DNA from: Pseudomonas sp. Fl4BN1
GTDB taxonomy: Bacteria; Pseudomonadota; Gammaproteobacteria; Pseudomonadales; Pseudomonadaceae
DNA: 64,000 nucleotides
Direction of reading: 5' to 3'
Assembly: GCF_009908285.1 (NCBI RefSeq)
Contig: NZ_JAAARM010000009.1
Location: forward strand, 161,631 to 225,630
Shown here: positions 24,511-33,380 of the stretch, in pieces
How the letters are laid out: every line of letters begins with the position of its first letter
Numbering within the stretch: the first letter of the stretch is position 1
The notes under the pieces: model-generated
Seen by the model: the letters and a program-made list of their open reading frames with translations, nothing else
Databases searched by the model: none
What the model was told of the DNA's origin: nothing
Position numbers and translations under genes: made by a program

Positions 24511-25923
24511 TCAGGCCTGCTCGGAGAACTGCACCGTCGGTGCCGGCTGGCGGAAACCTCGGGTGTGTATTCCCAAGTAGGCCAGGCCGAGGGCGAACCA
24601 GGCCATGCCGATCCCCAGGGTCAGGGCCGAGAGGCTGGTCCAGAGCCAGACGATCAGGGCGAAGCCGATCAACGGCAATAGGCCGTACTGCAGCAGCCGT
24701 ATTCCGGTGCGTGGCTGGCCTTGGCCCAAGTGGCTCTTGATCACCGCCAGATTGACCACGGAAAACGCCACCAGTGCACCGAAGCTGATCATCGAGGCCA
24801 GGGTGGTCAGATCGATGACCACCGCCAGCAGGGACACCAGCGATACCAGGACAATAGCGATCACTGGCGTCTTGTAGCGCTCGGACAAAGTACCGAATAG
24901 ACGCCGTGAGAGGATGCCGTCGCGGCCCATGCTGAACAGGATGCGTGACACCGAGGCCTGTGAGGCCAGGGCCGAACCGGCAGCGCCGGCGACATAGGTG
25001 GCGGTGAAGAACATCTCCAGGAAGCGGCCGCCGGCGTGCAGCATGACTTCGCTGGCCGCCGAGTCGGCATCCTTGAAGCTGCTGCCGGGGAAGGCTAGCT
25101 GGCTGGCCATGGCCAAGAGGATGAACAACAGGCCGGCGCCCAGGGTGGTGATGAGGATGGCTCGGGGAATGTCCCGGCGCGGATCGCGGGTTTCCTCGGC
25201 CAGGGTCGATACCGCGTCAAAGCCCAGGAATGACAGGCACAGCACCGCCGCTCCCGCCATCAACGGCAACAGCCCGCTCTGGCTGCCGTCGCCGAGCCAG
25301 GGCGCGCCGAGATCCATGCTTTCGGCCCCGGCCAACTGGCGCGCCACCAGCGCCACGAACACCACCACGAACACCAGTTGGGCGCAGACGATCAGGTTGC
25401 TCATGCTCGACACCGAGCCAATCCCGCGGATGTTCAGCACGGTCACCAGGCTGATGGTCGCCACCACGAAGACCCAGGCTGGCACGGCCGGAAAGGTCAG
25501 GTTGAGAAACAGGCCGATCACCAGGTAGTTGATCATCGGCAGGAACAGGTAATCCAGGAGCAGCGACCAGCCGGCCAGGAAGCCGATACCCGGACCGAAG
25601 CTGAGGCTGGCGTAGGAATAGGCGGAGCCGGCGATGGGGTACTTCTTGACCATGACGCTGTAGGAGCGGGCGGTGAAGATCATCGCCAGCAGGGTGATTA
25701 CATAGGCCGCGGCGGTGCGCCCACCAGTGATCTGGGTAACCACGCCGTAGGTGGTGAAGACGGTCAGCGGGACCATATACACCAGGCCGAAGAACACCAG
25801 GGCCGGAAGCCCGAGAATGCGCCGCAGCGTGGTGCCCTGGGCGCTGTGGGTGAAGTCGTCGCCGAGGCTGGCGCTGCGGGTGGACAAGGAGGGGCTGCTG
25901 GGAGAGGGAGTGGCGCTGGGCAT
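24511..25923 (-). CDS. APC-superfamily permease, possibly for a polyamine or related amine
   Basis: The start at 25923 (MPSATPSPSS) is preferred over an in-frame start 33 codons upstream in low-quality sequence. The protein has 470 residues and about 12 membrane segments, with the APC core 'YPIAGSAYSYASLSFGPGIGFLAGWSLLLDYL' (quoted in part: AGSAYSYAS). The substrate cannot be read from sequence. A 37-bp element 112-148 nt upstream recurs before the acetylpolyamine amidohydrolase gene at 53616, which points to polyamines or putrescine (inference). Confidence 0.85.
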   Translation of the reverse strand: MPSATPSPSSPSLSTRSASLGDDFTHSAQGTTLRRILGLPALVFFGLVYMVPLTVFTTYGVVTQITGGRTAAAYVITLLAMIFTARSYSVMVKKYPIAGSAYSYASLSFGPGIGFLAGWSLLLDYLFLPMINYLVIGLFLNLTFPAVPAWVFVVATISLVTVLNIRGIGSVSSMSNLIVCAQLVFVVVFVALVARQLAGAESMDLGAPWLGDGSQSGLLPLMAGAAVLCLSFLGFDAVSTLAEETRDPRRDIPRAILITTLGAGLLFILLAMASQLAFPGSSFKDADSAASEVMLHAGGRFLEMFFTATYVAGAAGSALASQASVSRILFSMGRDGILSRRLFGTLSERYKTPVIAIVLVSLVSLLAVVIDLTTLASMISFGALVAFSVVNLAVIKSHLGQGQPRTGIRLLQYGLLPLIGFALIVWLWTSLSALTLGIGMAWFALGLAYLGIHTRGFRQPAPTVQFSEQA

Positions 25924-26034
25924 TGTTATTGTTCTCACGCGTTCGTTGGCTCGAAGGCTCCCCGGACGGGAAGTGCGTATGTGCCTTGCCCATCGATTCT
26001 GGCAGTGGTGCCCCGCAGGCATAACTCTCTATGT

Positions 26035-26071
26035 GGTCAAAAAGGGATCGATCTGGCCATTCTGGATGACC
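26035..26071. promoter_or_regulatory. Operator-like element shared with the acetylpolyamine amidohydrolase operon, copy 1
   Basis: It opens GGTCAAAAAGGGATCGATC, continues TGGCCA and ends TGACC, with GGTCA/TGACC arms and a central GATCGATC. It matches the element at 53691-53727 at 30 of 37 positions, including an unbroken GGGATCGATCTGGCCA. Both copies lie in the same orientation upstream of minus-strand genes. Confidence 0.65.
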
Positions 26072-26196
26072 GCAGAAGACTGCTTGCAAAGGCCGGGGGG
26101 CTTGTGGCCGAGCGCTGGAGGCTCTGGCCGGGGGAGGCAGGCGTGTGGCGAAGGGACCGTCCGTGGTCCCGCTGGATCAGCGTATCTGCTTGAGGA

Positions 26197-26682
26197 TCAA
26201 GGGCCGTCGGCCTTGATCTCCTGATAGCGCTTTTCCAGCTCCTGGCGGATCTGCCGGCGTTGCTGGGCCTGGATGTAGCGGCGTTTACCGTCGCTGGTCT
26301 CGGGCTGCAGCGGCGGCACCTGGGCGGGTTTGCGCTGGTCGTCCACCGCCACCATGGTGAAGAAGCAGCTGTTGGTGTGGCGCACCGAACGCTCGCGGAT
26401 GTTCTCGGTGACCACCTTGATGCCCACCTCCATCGAGGTATTGCCGGTGTAGTTGACCGAGGCCAGGAAGGTCACCAGTTCACCGACATGGATCGGCTCG
26501 CGAAAAATCACCTGGTCCACCGACAAGGTCACCACGTAGCGACCGGCATACCGGCTGGCACAGGCATAAGCGACTTCATCGAGGTACTTGAGCAGGGTGC
26601 CGCCATGGACATTGCCAGAGAAATTGGCCATGTCAGGGGTCATCAATACCGTCATCGACAGCTGGGCGTTTCCGGGTTCCAT
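26197..26682 (-). CDS. Acyl-CoA thioesterase (hotdog fold, YciA-like)
   Basis: The protein has 161 residues. A single hotdog domain carries 'NFSGNVHGGTLLKYLDEVAYACASRYAG' (quoted in part: GNVHGGTLLKYLDE), with the catalytic Asp in LDEVA and 'VDQVIFREPIHVGELV' after it. A charged C-terminal helix ends the protein. It hydrolyses acyl-CoA thioesters in the cytoplasm; chain-length preference is not visible. It stands alone, divergent from the antiporter gene. Confidence 0.92.
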   Translation of the reverse strand: MEPGNAQLSMTVLMTPDMANFSGNVHGGTLLKYLDEVAYACASRYAGRYVVTLSVDQVIFREPIHVGELVTFLASVNYTGNTSMEVGIKVVTENIRERSVRHTNSCFFTMVAVDDQRKPAQVPPLQPETSDGKRRYIQAQQRRQIRQELEKRYQEIKADGP

Positions 26683-26969
26683 AGCACGCTCACGGTTCTA
26701 GGCAGGGGTTGCTGGAGCACCTCTGCGGGTGCTTGGTCGAAGAGTTTTCAAACCATCGATAACCGGACGTCGGGCCGCGCCGGGCCGTCACGCTTCGGTG
26801 GATCTGTTTCCTTATATTGCACCGCCTTTCTGCCGGAAGTCGCGGTGTTAACCTGCAAAACACCCGTTTCAGGGCATTTTCCGCTCCTATTTTGGATATT
26901 TACGTCTACTGATCAGATTTTTCTTTTTAGGCGATCTCCGCCGCCCCTCATTCAAGGAGAACCCCGGCC

Positions 26970-28733
26970 ATGCATGCCATCAGTTTCATTCAGGATCTGG
27001 CAGTCATCATGTTGGTCGCGGGCGTGGTGACCATTCTCTTTCATCGGCTCAAGCAACCCGTGGTGCTGGGCTACATCGTCGCCGGCTTCATCATCGGCCC
27101 GCATACGCCCCCCTTCGGCCTGATCCACGACGAACAGACGATCAAGACCCTGGCCGAACTGGGGGTGATCTTCCTGATGTTCTGCCTGGGGCTGGAATTC
27201 AGTCTGCGCAAGCTGTTCAAGGTCGGCGCCACGGCCTTTATCGCGGCCTTCCTGGAAATCGTGCTGATGATCTGGATCGGCTACGAGATCGGTCGCTGGT
27301 TCGACTGGAGCACCATGGATTCGCTGTTCCTTGGGGCGATCCTGGCCATTTCCTCCACCACCATCATCGTCAAGGCCCTCAACGACCTGAAGATGAAGAA
27401 CGAGCGATTCGCCCAGTTGATCTTCGGCGTCTTGATCGTCGAGGACATTCTCGGCATCGGCATCATCGCCTTGCTGTCGAGCATTGCAGTCAGTGGCACG
27501 GTCAGCTCCGGCGAAGTGTTTTCCACCGTCGGCAAGCTCTCGCTGTTCATGATCGTGGCGCTGGTGATCGGCATCCTGTTAGTGCCGCGCTTGCTGGCCT
27601 ATGTGGCCAAGTTCGAGAGCAACGAGATGCTGCTGATTACCGTGCTGGGGCTGTGTTTTGGCTTCTGCCTGCTGGTGGTCAAGCTGGAGTACAGCATGGT
27701 CTTGGGGGCGTTCCTGATCGGCGCAATCATGGCCGAGTCCCGTCAGTTGCTGAAGATCGAGCGGTTGATCGAGCCGGTCCGCGATCTGTTCAGCGCGATC
27801 TTTTTTGTCGCCATCGGCCTGATGATCGACCCGCAAATCCTGCTGCAGTACGCCTGGCCGATCGCCGTGATCACTGTGGCGGTGGTGCTGGGCAAGATGC
27901 TGTCCTGCGGCATGGGGGCGTTTATTGCCGGTAACGACGGACGCACCTCTTTGCGGGTTGGGATGGGGCTGTCACAGATTGGCGAATTCTCGTTCATCAT
28001 CGCGGCCTTGGGCATGACCCTGCAGGTCACCAGCGACTTCCTGTACCCGGTGGCGGTAGCGGTATCGGCTATCACCACCTTGCTCACGCCTTATCTGATC
28101 CGCGCCGCCGATCCGCTGTCACTGAAGTTGGCGGGGGTTCTGCCCAGCCGCCTGAGCCGGGTGCTGGGAATGTACGGCGAGTGGCTGCGCAGCATCCAGC
28201 CCCACGGCGAGGGCGCATTGCTGGCGTCGATGATCCGCAAGATTCTGCTGCAAGTGGGGGTGAACCTGGCGCTGGTGGTGGCGATCTTCTTTTCCGGCGG
28301 TTATTTCGCCAAGCGCATTGGTGCCTATCTGGCGGATTGGGTCAGTGATCCAAGCTGGCAGAAAGCGCTGATCTGGGGTGGGGCCTTGTTGCTGTCGCTG
28401 CCGTTCCTGATCGCCGCCTACCGCAAGCTCAAGGCGCTGTCGATGCTGCTGGCGGAGATGGGGGTCAAGGCGGAAATGGCCGGGCGCCATACCCAACGGG
28501 TACGCCGGGTGATCGCCGAGGTGATCCCGATCCTGTCGTTGCTGGTGATTTTCCTGCTGCTGGCGGCGCTGTCGTCGAGCATCCTGCCCACGCTGGAGCT
28601 GCTGGTGCTGATCGTGGTGGTGGCGGCAGCGGTGGCCGCCGTGCTCTGGCGCTGGTTCATCCGAGTGCACACGCGGATGCAGGTGGCGCTGATTGAAACC
28701 TTCGATCACAGCAAGGACAACGGCGGGCATTGA
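26970..28733 (+). CDS. CPA2-family cation:proton antiporter
   Basis: The protein has 587 residues, with AAGGAG about 12 nt before the ATG. The N-terminal Na+/H+ exchanger domain (about 5-385) has 'LKQPVVLGYIVAGFIIGPH' and 'ELGVIFLMFCLGLEFSLRKL', as in KefB/KefC-type proteins. The C-terminal 200 residues hold further membrane segments (about 420-440, 470-490, 515-560) rather than the RCK/TrkA-N nucleotide-binding domain of KefC. The ion, K+ or Na+, cannot be decided from sequence. The 287 nt upstream contain no gene and no clear operator. Confidence 0.9.
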   Translation: MHAISFIQDLAVIMLVAGVVTILFHRLKQPVVLGYIVAGFIIGPHTPPFGLIHDEQTIKTLAELGVIFLMFCLGLEFSLRKLFKVGATAFIAAFLEIVLMIWIGYEIGRWFDWSTMDSLFLGAILAISSTTIIVKALNDLKMKNERFAQLIFGVLIVEDILGIGIIALLSSIAVSGTVSSGEVFSTVGKLSLFMIVALVIGILLVPRLLAYVAKFESNEMLLITVLGLCFGFCLLVVKLEYSMVLGAFLIGAIMAESRQLLKIERLIEPVRDLFSAIFFVAIGLMIDPQILLQYAWPIAVITVAVVLGKMLSCGMGAFIAGNDGRTSLRVGMGLSQIGEFSFIIAALGMTLQVTSDFLYPVAVAVSAITTLLTPYLIRAADPLSLKLAGVLPSRLSRVLGMYGEWLRSIQPHGEGALLASMIRKILLQVGVNLALVVAIFFSGGYFAKRIGAYLADWVSDPSWQKALIWGGALLLSLPFLIAAYRKLKALSMLLAEMGVKAEMAGRHTQRVRRVIAEVIPILSLLVIFLLLAALSSSILPTLELLVLIVVVAAAVAAVLWRWFIRVHTRMQVALIETFDHSKDNGGH

Positions 28734-28740
28734 CCTAGCT

Positions 28741-28765
28741 GCTCGCCAGCAGGGCGCTGGCGAGC
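28741..28765. terminator. Strong hairpin after the antiporter gene
   Basis: GCTCGCCAGC (28741-28750) and GCTGGCGAGC (28756-28765) make a perfect 10-bp stem with a 5-nt loop, 8 nt after the stop. It is followed by CTCTTCG rather than a T-run. It may work as a terminator between convergent genes, or derive from a REP. Confidence 0.5.
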
Positions 28766-28787
28766 CTCTTCGAATCTCAGGGGGTGC

Positions 28788-29195
28788 TCAGCTTTCCAGC
28801 CAGACGTCCCGCGCCCAGTGCCATACCGACTCCCAGGACTCTTCGGTGATCAGCTCTTCTTCGCCGGACCACAGCACCACGGTGCCGTCTTCTTCGACGC
28901 AGTAGTAGTCGTCACCGTCCTGGCAGATCGGGATCAGCTCGCGAGGCACGCCCATGTCCCAGGCGGTCGCAGCCACTTCCGGCAGGTAGGTATGGGATTG
29001 CGGATCGGTGACGGTGACCGGTTCCAGGCTGCCGTAAACCACATCACTGACCGTCAACAGGAACTCTTTGAAGACGAATGGGATATTGATGAACAGCTGT
29101 TCTTCAATTTCCACCAGTTGGTCTTCGTCCGGCAGTTCCAGGGGGACGGGTACCGGTTCGTTGGCTTCTCGGAGTTGTTCGATGACTTCTTCCAC
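28788..29195 (-). CDS. SMI1/KNR4 (SUKH) family protein
   Basis: The protein has 135 residues and is very acidic. 'LPDEDQLVEIEEQLFINIPFVFKEFLLTVSD' (quoted in part: EEQLFINIPFVFKEFLL) is the family opening, and 'IPICQDGDDYYCVEEDGTVVLWS' resembles its middle. SUKH proteins are often immunity proteins of toxin systems, but many act alone. No toxin gene is adjacent and the synteny looks housekeeping. Function is unassigned. Confidence 0.85.
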   Translation of the reverse strand: MEEVIEQLREANEPVPVPLELPDEDQLVEIEEQLFINIPFVFKEFLLTVSDVVYGSLEPVTVTDPQSHTYLPEVAATAWDMGVPRELIPICQDGDDYYCVEEDGTVVLWSGEEELITEESWESVWHWARDVWLES

Positions 29196-29278
29196 GGCCT
29201 GGGTCCTCTTAGCTCTATGGCGCGGTTATTTGACGGCGGTTTATACAGTAGCTTGCTATAAGTGCAATCGTGAAATGC

Positions 29279-29304
29279 AAAACCCCGACCTGAGTCGGGG
29301 TTTT
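29279..29304. terminator. Bidirectional intrinsic terminator after the Tim44-like gene
   Basis: AAAACCCCGAC CTGA GTCGGGGTTTT is an 11-bp perfect stem with a 4-nt loop and A/T ends on both sides. It ends transcription of the minus-strand Tim44-like gene, whose stop is 28 nt away, and lies before the SMI1 gene. Confidence 0.9.
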
Positions 29305-29331
29305 GCCTTACAGCTGTGACAGCAGAATGAA

Positions 29332-30207
29332 TCAGCCGTTCTGGCGGATACCTGCTACCAGCCATGGCTGGTTATCGCCCTGGGCGCGTTCCATGTTCCA
29401 GCTCTCGCTGAACACTTCGCCCTGGTCGAAGCGCGAACTCTTCGACACACCACTGAAGGTCAGGGTGGCGATGGTCTTGTCGGCACGGTCATCCACACCT
29501 TCAAGCTGCACTTGCAGGTTGTCGATGTAGGTCGACTGGAAGTTGTCGCCCAGATCAGCACGTTCCTGTTTCAGGAATTGCAGCATCTGCGGGGTGACGA
29601 ACTCGGCGATCTTGTCCATTTCATTGGCGTCCCAGTGTTGCTGCAGGGATTGGAAATGGTTGCGCGCAGCTTCAACGAAATTCGCTTCGTTGAACCACGC
29701 CGGAGCGTTGATCACCGGGCGCGCGGCAGGTGCTGCCGAACCACCGAAGATCGAGCCGCCAGCAGGTTGCTGAGGTTCGAAGGCTTCACGCTGCATTGGC
29801 GCGTGGCCCGCGGGAGCGTATTGCTCCTGCTGCTTGCGACGACGAGCGGCGATAAAGCGGAAGATCACAAAGGCGATGACCGCCATGATCAGGATGTCGA
29901 AGATCTGCATGCCCTGGAAGCCGCCGCCCATGAACATGGAGGCCAGCAGGCCACCGGCCGCGATGCCGGCCAGAGGGCCGAGCCAGCGCGAAGCACCGCC
30001 GGCTTTGGCTGCGGCGCCCGCGGCACCGGCTGCGCCAGCTGTTGCTGCCGCGGCGGGAGCGCCCGGAGCGGTGGGTGCCGCCTGGCGAGTTTGGTGGGTC
30101 GGGGCAGCGCCGACGCTTTTGCCGCCACCGAAGCGCTTGGCGTTGGCGTCGAGGCTCATCGTCAGGCCGATGCACAGCGCCATGGCGATGCTAAGAAAAC
30201 GTTTCAT
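29332..30207 (-). CDS. Tim44-domain membrane protein
   Basis: The start at 30207 gives 291 residues. A signal peptide (about 1-23, ANAKR) is followed by an Ala/Gly/Pro-rich stretch (about 30-75), one or two membrane segments (about 78-125) and a basic RRRKQQEQ. The C-terminal Tim44 domain (about 165-290) contains 'FVEAARNHFQSLQQHWDANEMDKIAEFVTP' (quoted in part). In bacteria such proteins are inner-membrane anchored with unknown cargo. It stands alone with a terminator after it. Confidence 0.88.
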   Translation of the reverse strand: MKRFLSIAMALCIGLTMSLDANAKRFGGGKSVGAAPTHQTRQAAPTAPGAPAAAATAGAAGAAGAAAKAGGASRWLGPLAGIAAGGLLASMFMGGGFQGMQIFDILIMAVIAFVIFRFIAARRRKQQEQYAPAGHAPMQREAFEPQQPAGGSIFGGSAAPAARPVINAPAWFNEANFVEAARNHFQSLQQHWDANEMDKIAEFVTPQMLQFLKQERADLGDNFQSTYIDNLQVQLEGVDDRADKTIATLTFSGVSKSSRFDQGEVFSESWNMERAQGDNQPWLVAGIRQNG

Positions 30208-30389
30208 AAAGGGGGTTCCCATTTGTGGATGGCACGCGCGCCATATTGCACAGGTGAAGTGTCAGTGGCGAGCGGCATAATGTTTCGGGCTTTTGCCTGA
30301 CAGGCTTGGTTCAGCGCTGTCGGCAATCATGCTCGCCGATCGGCTTCAGGTCCATAAGGACGCGGCTTTGGTTCCAGCCCATTGGCCGT

Positions 30390-30830
30390 TCAGCGGCGCA
30401 GTGCCAGTAGCACCACACCGGCGGAGATCAGACCGATTCCACCCCATTGCCGCAGATCGAGTTTTTCCCCCAGCAGTGCCACGCCGATGATCGCGACGAA
30501 TACCACGCTGAGTTTGTCCACCGGCGCTACCAGCGAAGCGGGGCCGAGTTTCAGGGCGCGGAAATAGCACAGCCAGGAAGCGCCTGTCGCCAGCCCGGAC
30601 AGCAGCAGGAACAGGTAGCTCTTGGGGGAAATCGATCCCAGGGACTGATATTGGCCCGTTGCGTACAAAATCAAGGCCAGGCTCACCAGTACCACGACGG
30701 TGCGCAACAGGGTGGCGAAGTCGGAATTGACGTTTTCGATGCCGATTTTCGCGAAGATCGCGGTCAAAGCAGCAAAAGTCGCCGACAACAGGGCCCAGAA
30801 TGTCCACGAGGAAAAAAAGCCTGAACCCAT
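30390..30830 (-). CDS. EamA-family transporter, single-domain
   Basis: The start at 30830 (MGSGFFSSWTF) is chosen because the upstream in-frame extension is REP-derived. The protein has 146 residues and four to five membrane segments. 'DFATLLRTVVVL' and 'ASLVAPVDKLSVVFVAIIGVALLGEKLDLRQW' (quoted in part: PVDKLSVVFVAII) are EamA hallmarks. One EamA unit implies that it works as a dimer, as in small drug/metabolite transporters. The substrate is unknown. Confidence 0.87.
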   Translation of the reverse strand: MGSGFFSSWTFWALLSATFAALTAIFAKIGIENVNSDFATLLRTVVVLVSLALILYATGQYQSLGSISPKSYLFLLLSGLATGASWLCYFRALKLGPASLVAPVDKLSVVFVAIIGVALLGEKLDLRQWGGIGLISAGVVLLALRR

Positions 30831-30854
30831 GTTCGCGCTTCCATTGTTTGCCCT

Positions 30855-30937
30855 GCAGGAGCCGGCTTGTCGGCGAAGAGGCCCTTGAGCCGATCTTCGC
30901 CAGTGAGATTCGCTGGCAAGCCAGCTCCTACACAAGC
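30855..30937. repeat. REP doublet (BIME-like)
   Basis: A plus-strand REP ('GGAGCCGGCTTGTCGGCGAA', about 30857-30877) faces an inverted one ('TTCGCTGGCAAGCCAGCTCC', about 30909-30928), between the EamA and uvrD genes. Confidence 0.75.
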
Positions 30938-30950
30938 CAACCGTGGGAGG

Positions 30951-33134
30951 TTAGATGGCTTCCAGCTTGGCATAGCCGAGCATCAGCCATTTGCTGCCTT
31001 CGCTGAAATTCACCTGGACCCGGGCCTGGGCGCCGGCACCTTCGAAATTGAGGATCACGCCATCGCCGAATACCGAATGCCGCACCGTCTGACCCAGGCT
31101 CAAGCCGGTATCAGGAATCTCGGTGCCGCCGAACAGGCTGCTGGTGCTTTGTGACTGGCCGCCGCCGAAAGGTCGGCTGACGCTGTTGGACAAACGCACT
31201 TCCTGAATCAGCCCCTTGGGCACTTCGCGTACGAAGCGCGAGACCTTGTTGTAGGTTTCGCTGCCGTACAGACGACGGGTTTCCGCATAGGTCATCACCA
31301 GGTTCTGCATCGCCCGGGTAATGCCGACATAGGCCAGGCGGCGTTCTTCCTCAAGGCGGCCGGGTTCTTCCAGGCTCATCTTGTGAGGGAACAGACCTTC
31401 TTCCATGCCCACCAGGAACACGTAGGGAAATTCCAGGCCCTTGGCGCTGTGCAGGGTCATCAGCTGAATGCTGTCTTCGTGTTCGTCGGCCTGGGTATCG
31501 CCGGCTTCCAGCGAGGCATGGCCGAGGAAGGCCGCCAGGGGGGTCAGTTCCTGGTCTTCTTCGGTGGTCTCGAAGTTACGTGCGGCGCTGACCAGTTCCT
31601 CAAGGTTTTCCACCCGGGCCTGGCCTTTCTCGCCTTTTTCCGCCTGGTGATAAGCGATCAGCCCGGACTGCTCGATCACCGTCTGGGTCATCAGGTGCAG
31701 GGGCATTTCCAGGGTCTTGGCAGCGAGGTTCTCGATCAGCTCGATAAAGGCCCCGAGGGCGCCGGCCGCACGACCGGTCAGGCCTTTATTGGCCACCAGC
31801 TGGCGCAGGGCTTGCCACATCGATACATCGCTGTGGCGTGCATGCTCACGAATGGCTTCGACGGTTTTCTCGCCGATACCCCGGGCCGGAACGTTGATCA
31901 CCCGCTCCAGGGCCGCGTCGTTGCCCCGGCCTTCCAGAAGGCGCAGGTAAGCCATGGCGTTCTTGATTTCGGCCCGTTCGAAGAAGCGCTGGCCGCCATA
32001 GATGCGGTACGGAATTCGTTCCCGCAGCAGGGCTTCCTCCAGCACCCGGGATTGGGCGTTGGAGCGGTAGAGAATGGCAATGTCGCTGCGGGCCATGCCG
32101 GTCTTCAACGCGCTCTCGATGGTCTCCACCACATAGCGCGCTTCATCGTGTTCGTTGAAGGCTGCGTACAGGTTGATCGCTTCGCCTTCGCCGCCATCGG
32201 TCCACAATTCCTTGCCCAGGCGCCCGGTGTTGTTGGCGATCAGGGCGTTGGCGGCCTTGAGGATGCCAGCGGTGGAGCGGTAGTTCTGCTCCAGGCGGAT
32301 CGTCTCGGCGTCCGGAAAGTCGGCGGAGTACTGATGGATGTTCTCGATCTTCGCCCCGCGCCAGCCGTAGATCGACTGGTCGTCGTCGCCCACCACCATC
32401 AGGCTGTCGCCGCCCTTGGCCAACAGGCGCAACCAGGCGTATTGCACGGCGTTGGTGTCCTGGAACTCGTCCACCAGCACATGACGGAAGCGCTTTTGAT
32501 AGTGCGCCAGCAGTCCCGGGTGATCGCGCCACAGGTCCAGGGCGCGCAGCAGCAGTTCGGAGAAATCGATGACCCCGGCGCGCTGGCACGCGGCCTCGTA
32601 GGCCTCATAAATGCTGCGCATGGTGGCCAGGAACAGGTCGCCGCTGGCTTGAATGTGTTGTGGACGCAAGCCTTCGTCTTTTTGCCCGTTGATGAACCAC
32701 TGGGCCTGACGTACCGGCCAGCGCTGCTCGTCCAGGCCCAGGTCGCGGATCACTCGCTTGACCAGACGTTGCTGGTCGTCGCTGTCGAGGATCTGGAAGG
32801 TCTGGCTCAGCCCGGCTTCTTGCCAGTGAGCCCGTAGCAGGCGGTGCGCCAGACCGTGGAAGGTGCCCACCCACATGCCGGCCGGGTTGATGCCCATCAG
32901 CTGCTCGATGCGGTGGCGCATCTCGGCGGCGGCCTTGTTGGTGAACGTCACCGACAGGACGGAGTGGGGCGAGGCGTTCTCGACCTGGATCAACCAGGCG
33001 ATACGGTGCACCAGCACTCGGGTTTTGCCGGAGCCAGCACCGGCCAGGACCAACTGACGACCCACGGAGGCGGCTACGGCCTGGCGTTGGGCATCGTTGA
33101 GGGAGTTCAACAGGAGGGAGAGATCATCGCGCAT
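30951..33134 (-). CDS. uvrD: DNA helicase II (UvrD)
   Basis: The protein has 727 residues of superfamily 1A. Walker A AGAGSGKT (about 31-38), 'TFTNKAAAEMRHR', 'VDEFQDTN', 'VGDDDQSIYGWRGA', 'LEQNYRST' and 'TLHSAKGLEFPYVFLVGMEEG' (quoted in parts) are the helicase motifs in order. The C-terminal Tudor-like tail ends 'SEGSKWLMLGYAKLEAI'. It unwinds DNA in nucleotide-excision and mismatch repair. Length is typical. It is divergent from the GGDEF/EAL gene, as in other Pseudomonas genomes. Confidence 0.97.
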   Translation of the reverse strand: MRDDLSLLLNSLNDAQRQAVAASVGRQLVLAGAGSGKTRVLVHRIAWLIQVENASPHSVLSVTFTNKAAAEMRHRIEQLMGINPAGMWVGTFHGLAHRLLRAHWQEAGLSQTFQILDSDDQQRLVKRVIRDLGLDEQRWPVRQAQWFINGQKDEGLRPQHIQASGDLFLATMRSIYEAYEAACQRAGVIDFSELLLRALDLWRDHPGLLAHYQKRFRHVLVDEFQDTNAVQYAWLRLLAKGGDSLMVVGDDDQSIYGWRGAKIENIHQYSADFPDAETIRLEQNYRSTAGILKAANALIANNTGRLGKELWTDGGEGEAINLYAAFNEHDEARYVVETIESALKTGMARSDIAILYRSNAQSRVLEEALLRERIPYRIYGGQRFFERAEIKNAMAYLRLLEGRGNDAALERVINVPARGIGEKTVEAIREHARHSDVSMWQALRQLVANKGLTGRAAGALGAFIELIENLAAKTLEMPLHLMTQTVIEQSGLIAYHQAEKGEKGQARVENLEELVSAARNFETTEEDQELTPLAAFLGHASLEAGDTQADEHEDSIQLMTLHSAKGLEFPYVFLVGMEEGLFPHKMSLEEPGRLEEERRLAYVGITRAMQNLVMTYAETRRLYGSETYNKVSRFVREVPKGLIQEVRLSNSVSRPFGGGQSQSTSSLFGGTEIPDTGLSLGQTVRHSVFGDGVILNFEGAGAQARVQVNFSEGSKWLMLGYAKLEAI

Positions 33135-33380
33135 CGGCGCATTCTAGGGGGCTGCGCCACCCCGGGCAAACCCGGCTTCGCATTAGCCGATAAAACAACC
33201 CTTGAGGACGACTGGTTGGTCATGGGCTGCAGCCATTGGCGCGTCTCGCCTGGACACTTTCGGGACGGATTGCAGCGGTTTGGTTTTATCGATTTTATGA
33301 CCTGGAGCAGTTTGGCTCGGGCGTTTGCTTGTGTATGCTCCGGCGACGTTTCGGGCTCAACCATTATAAGAACACTGCCT

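Noticed and set aside
28788..29195. SMI1/KNR4 gene considered as part of a polymorphic toxin-immunity system
   Set aside because: No toxin, secretion or Rhs gene is adjacent; the surroundings are housekeeping genes.
31383..32837. Plus-strand open frame of 484 codons inside uvrD
   Set aside because: Antisense to a full-length helicase with all motifs; no start signal and no homology by eye.
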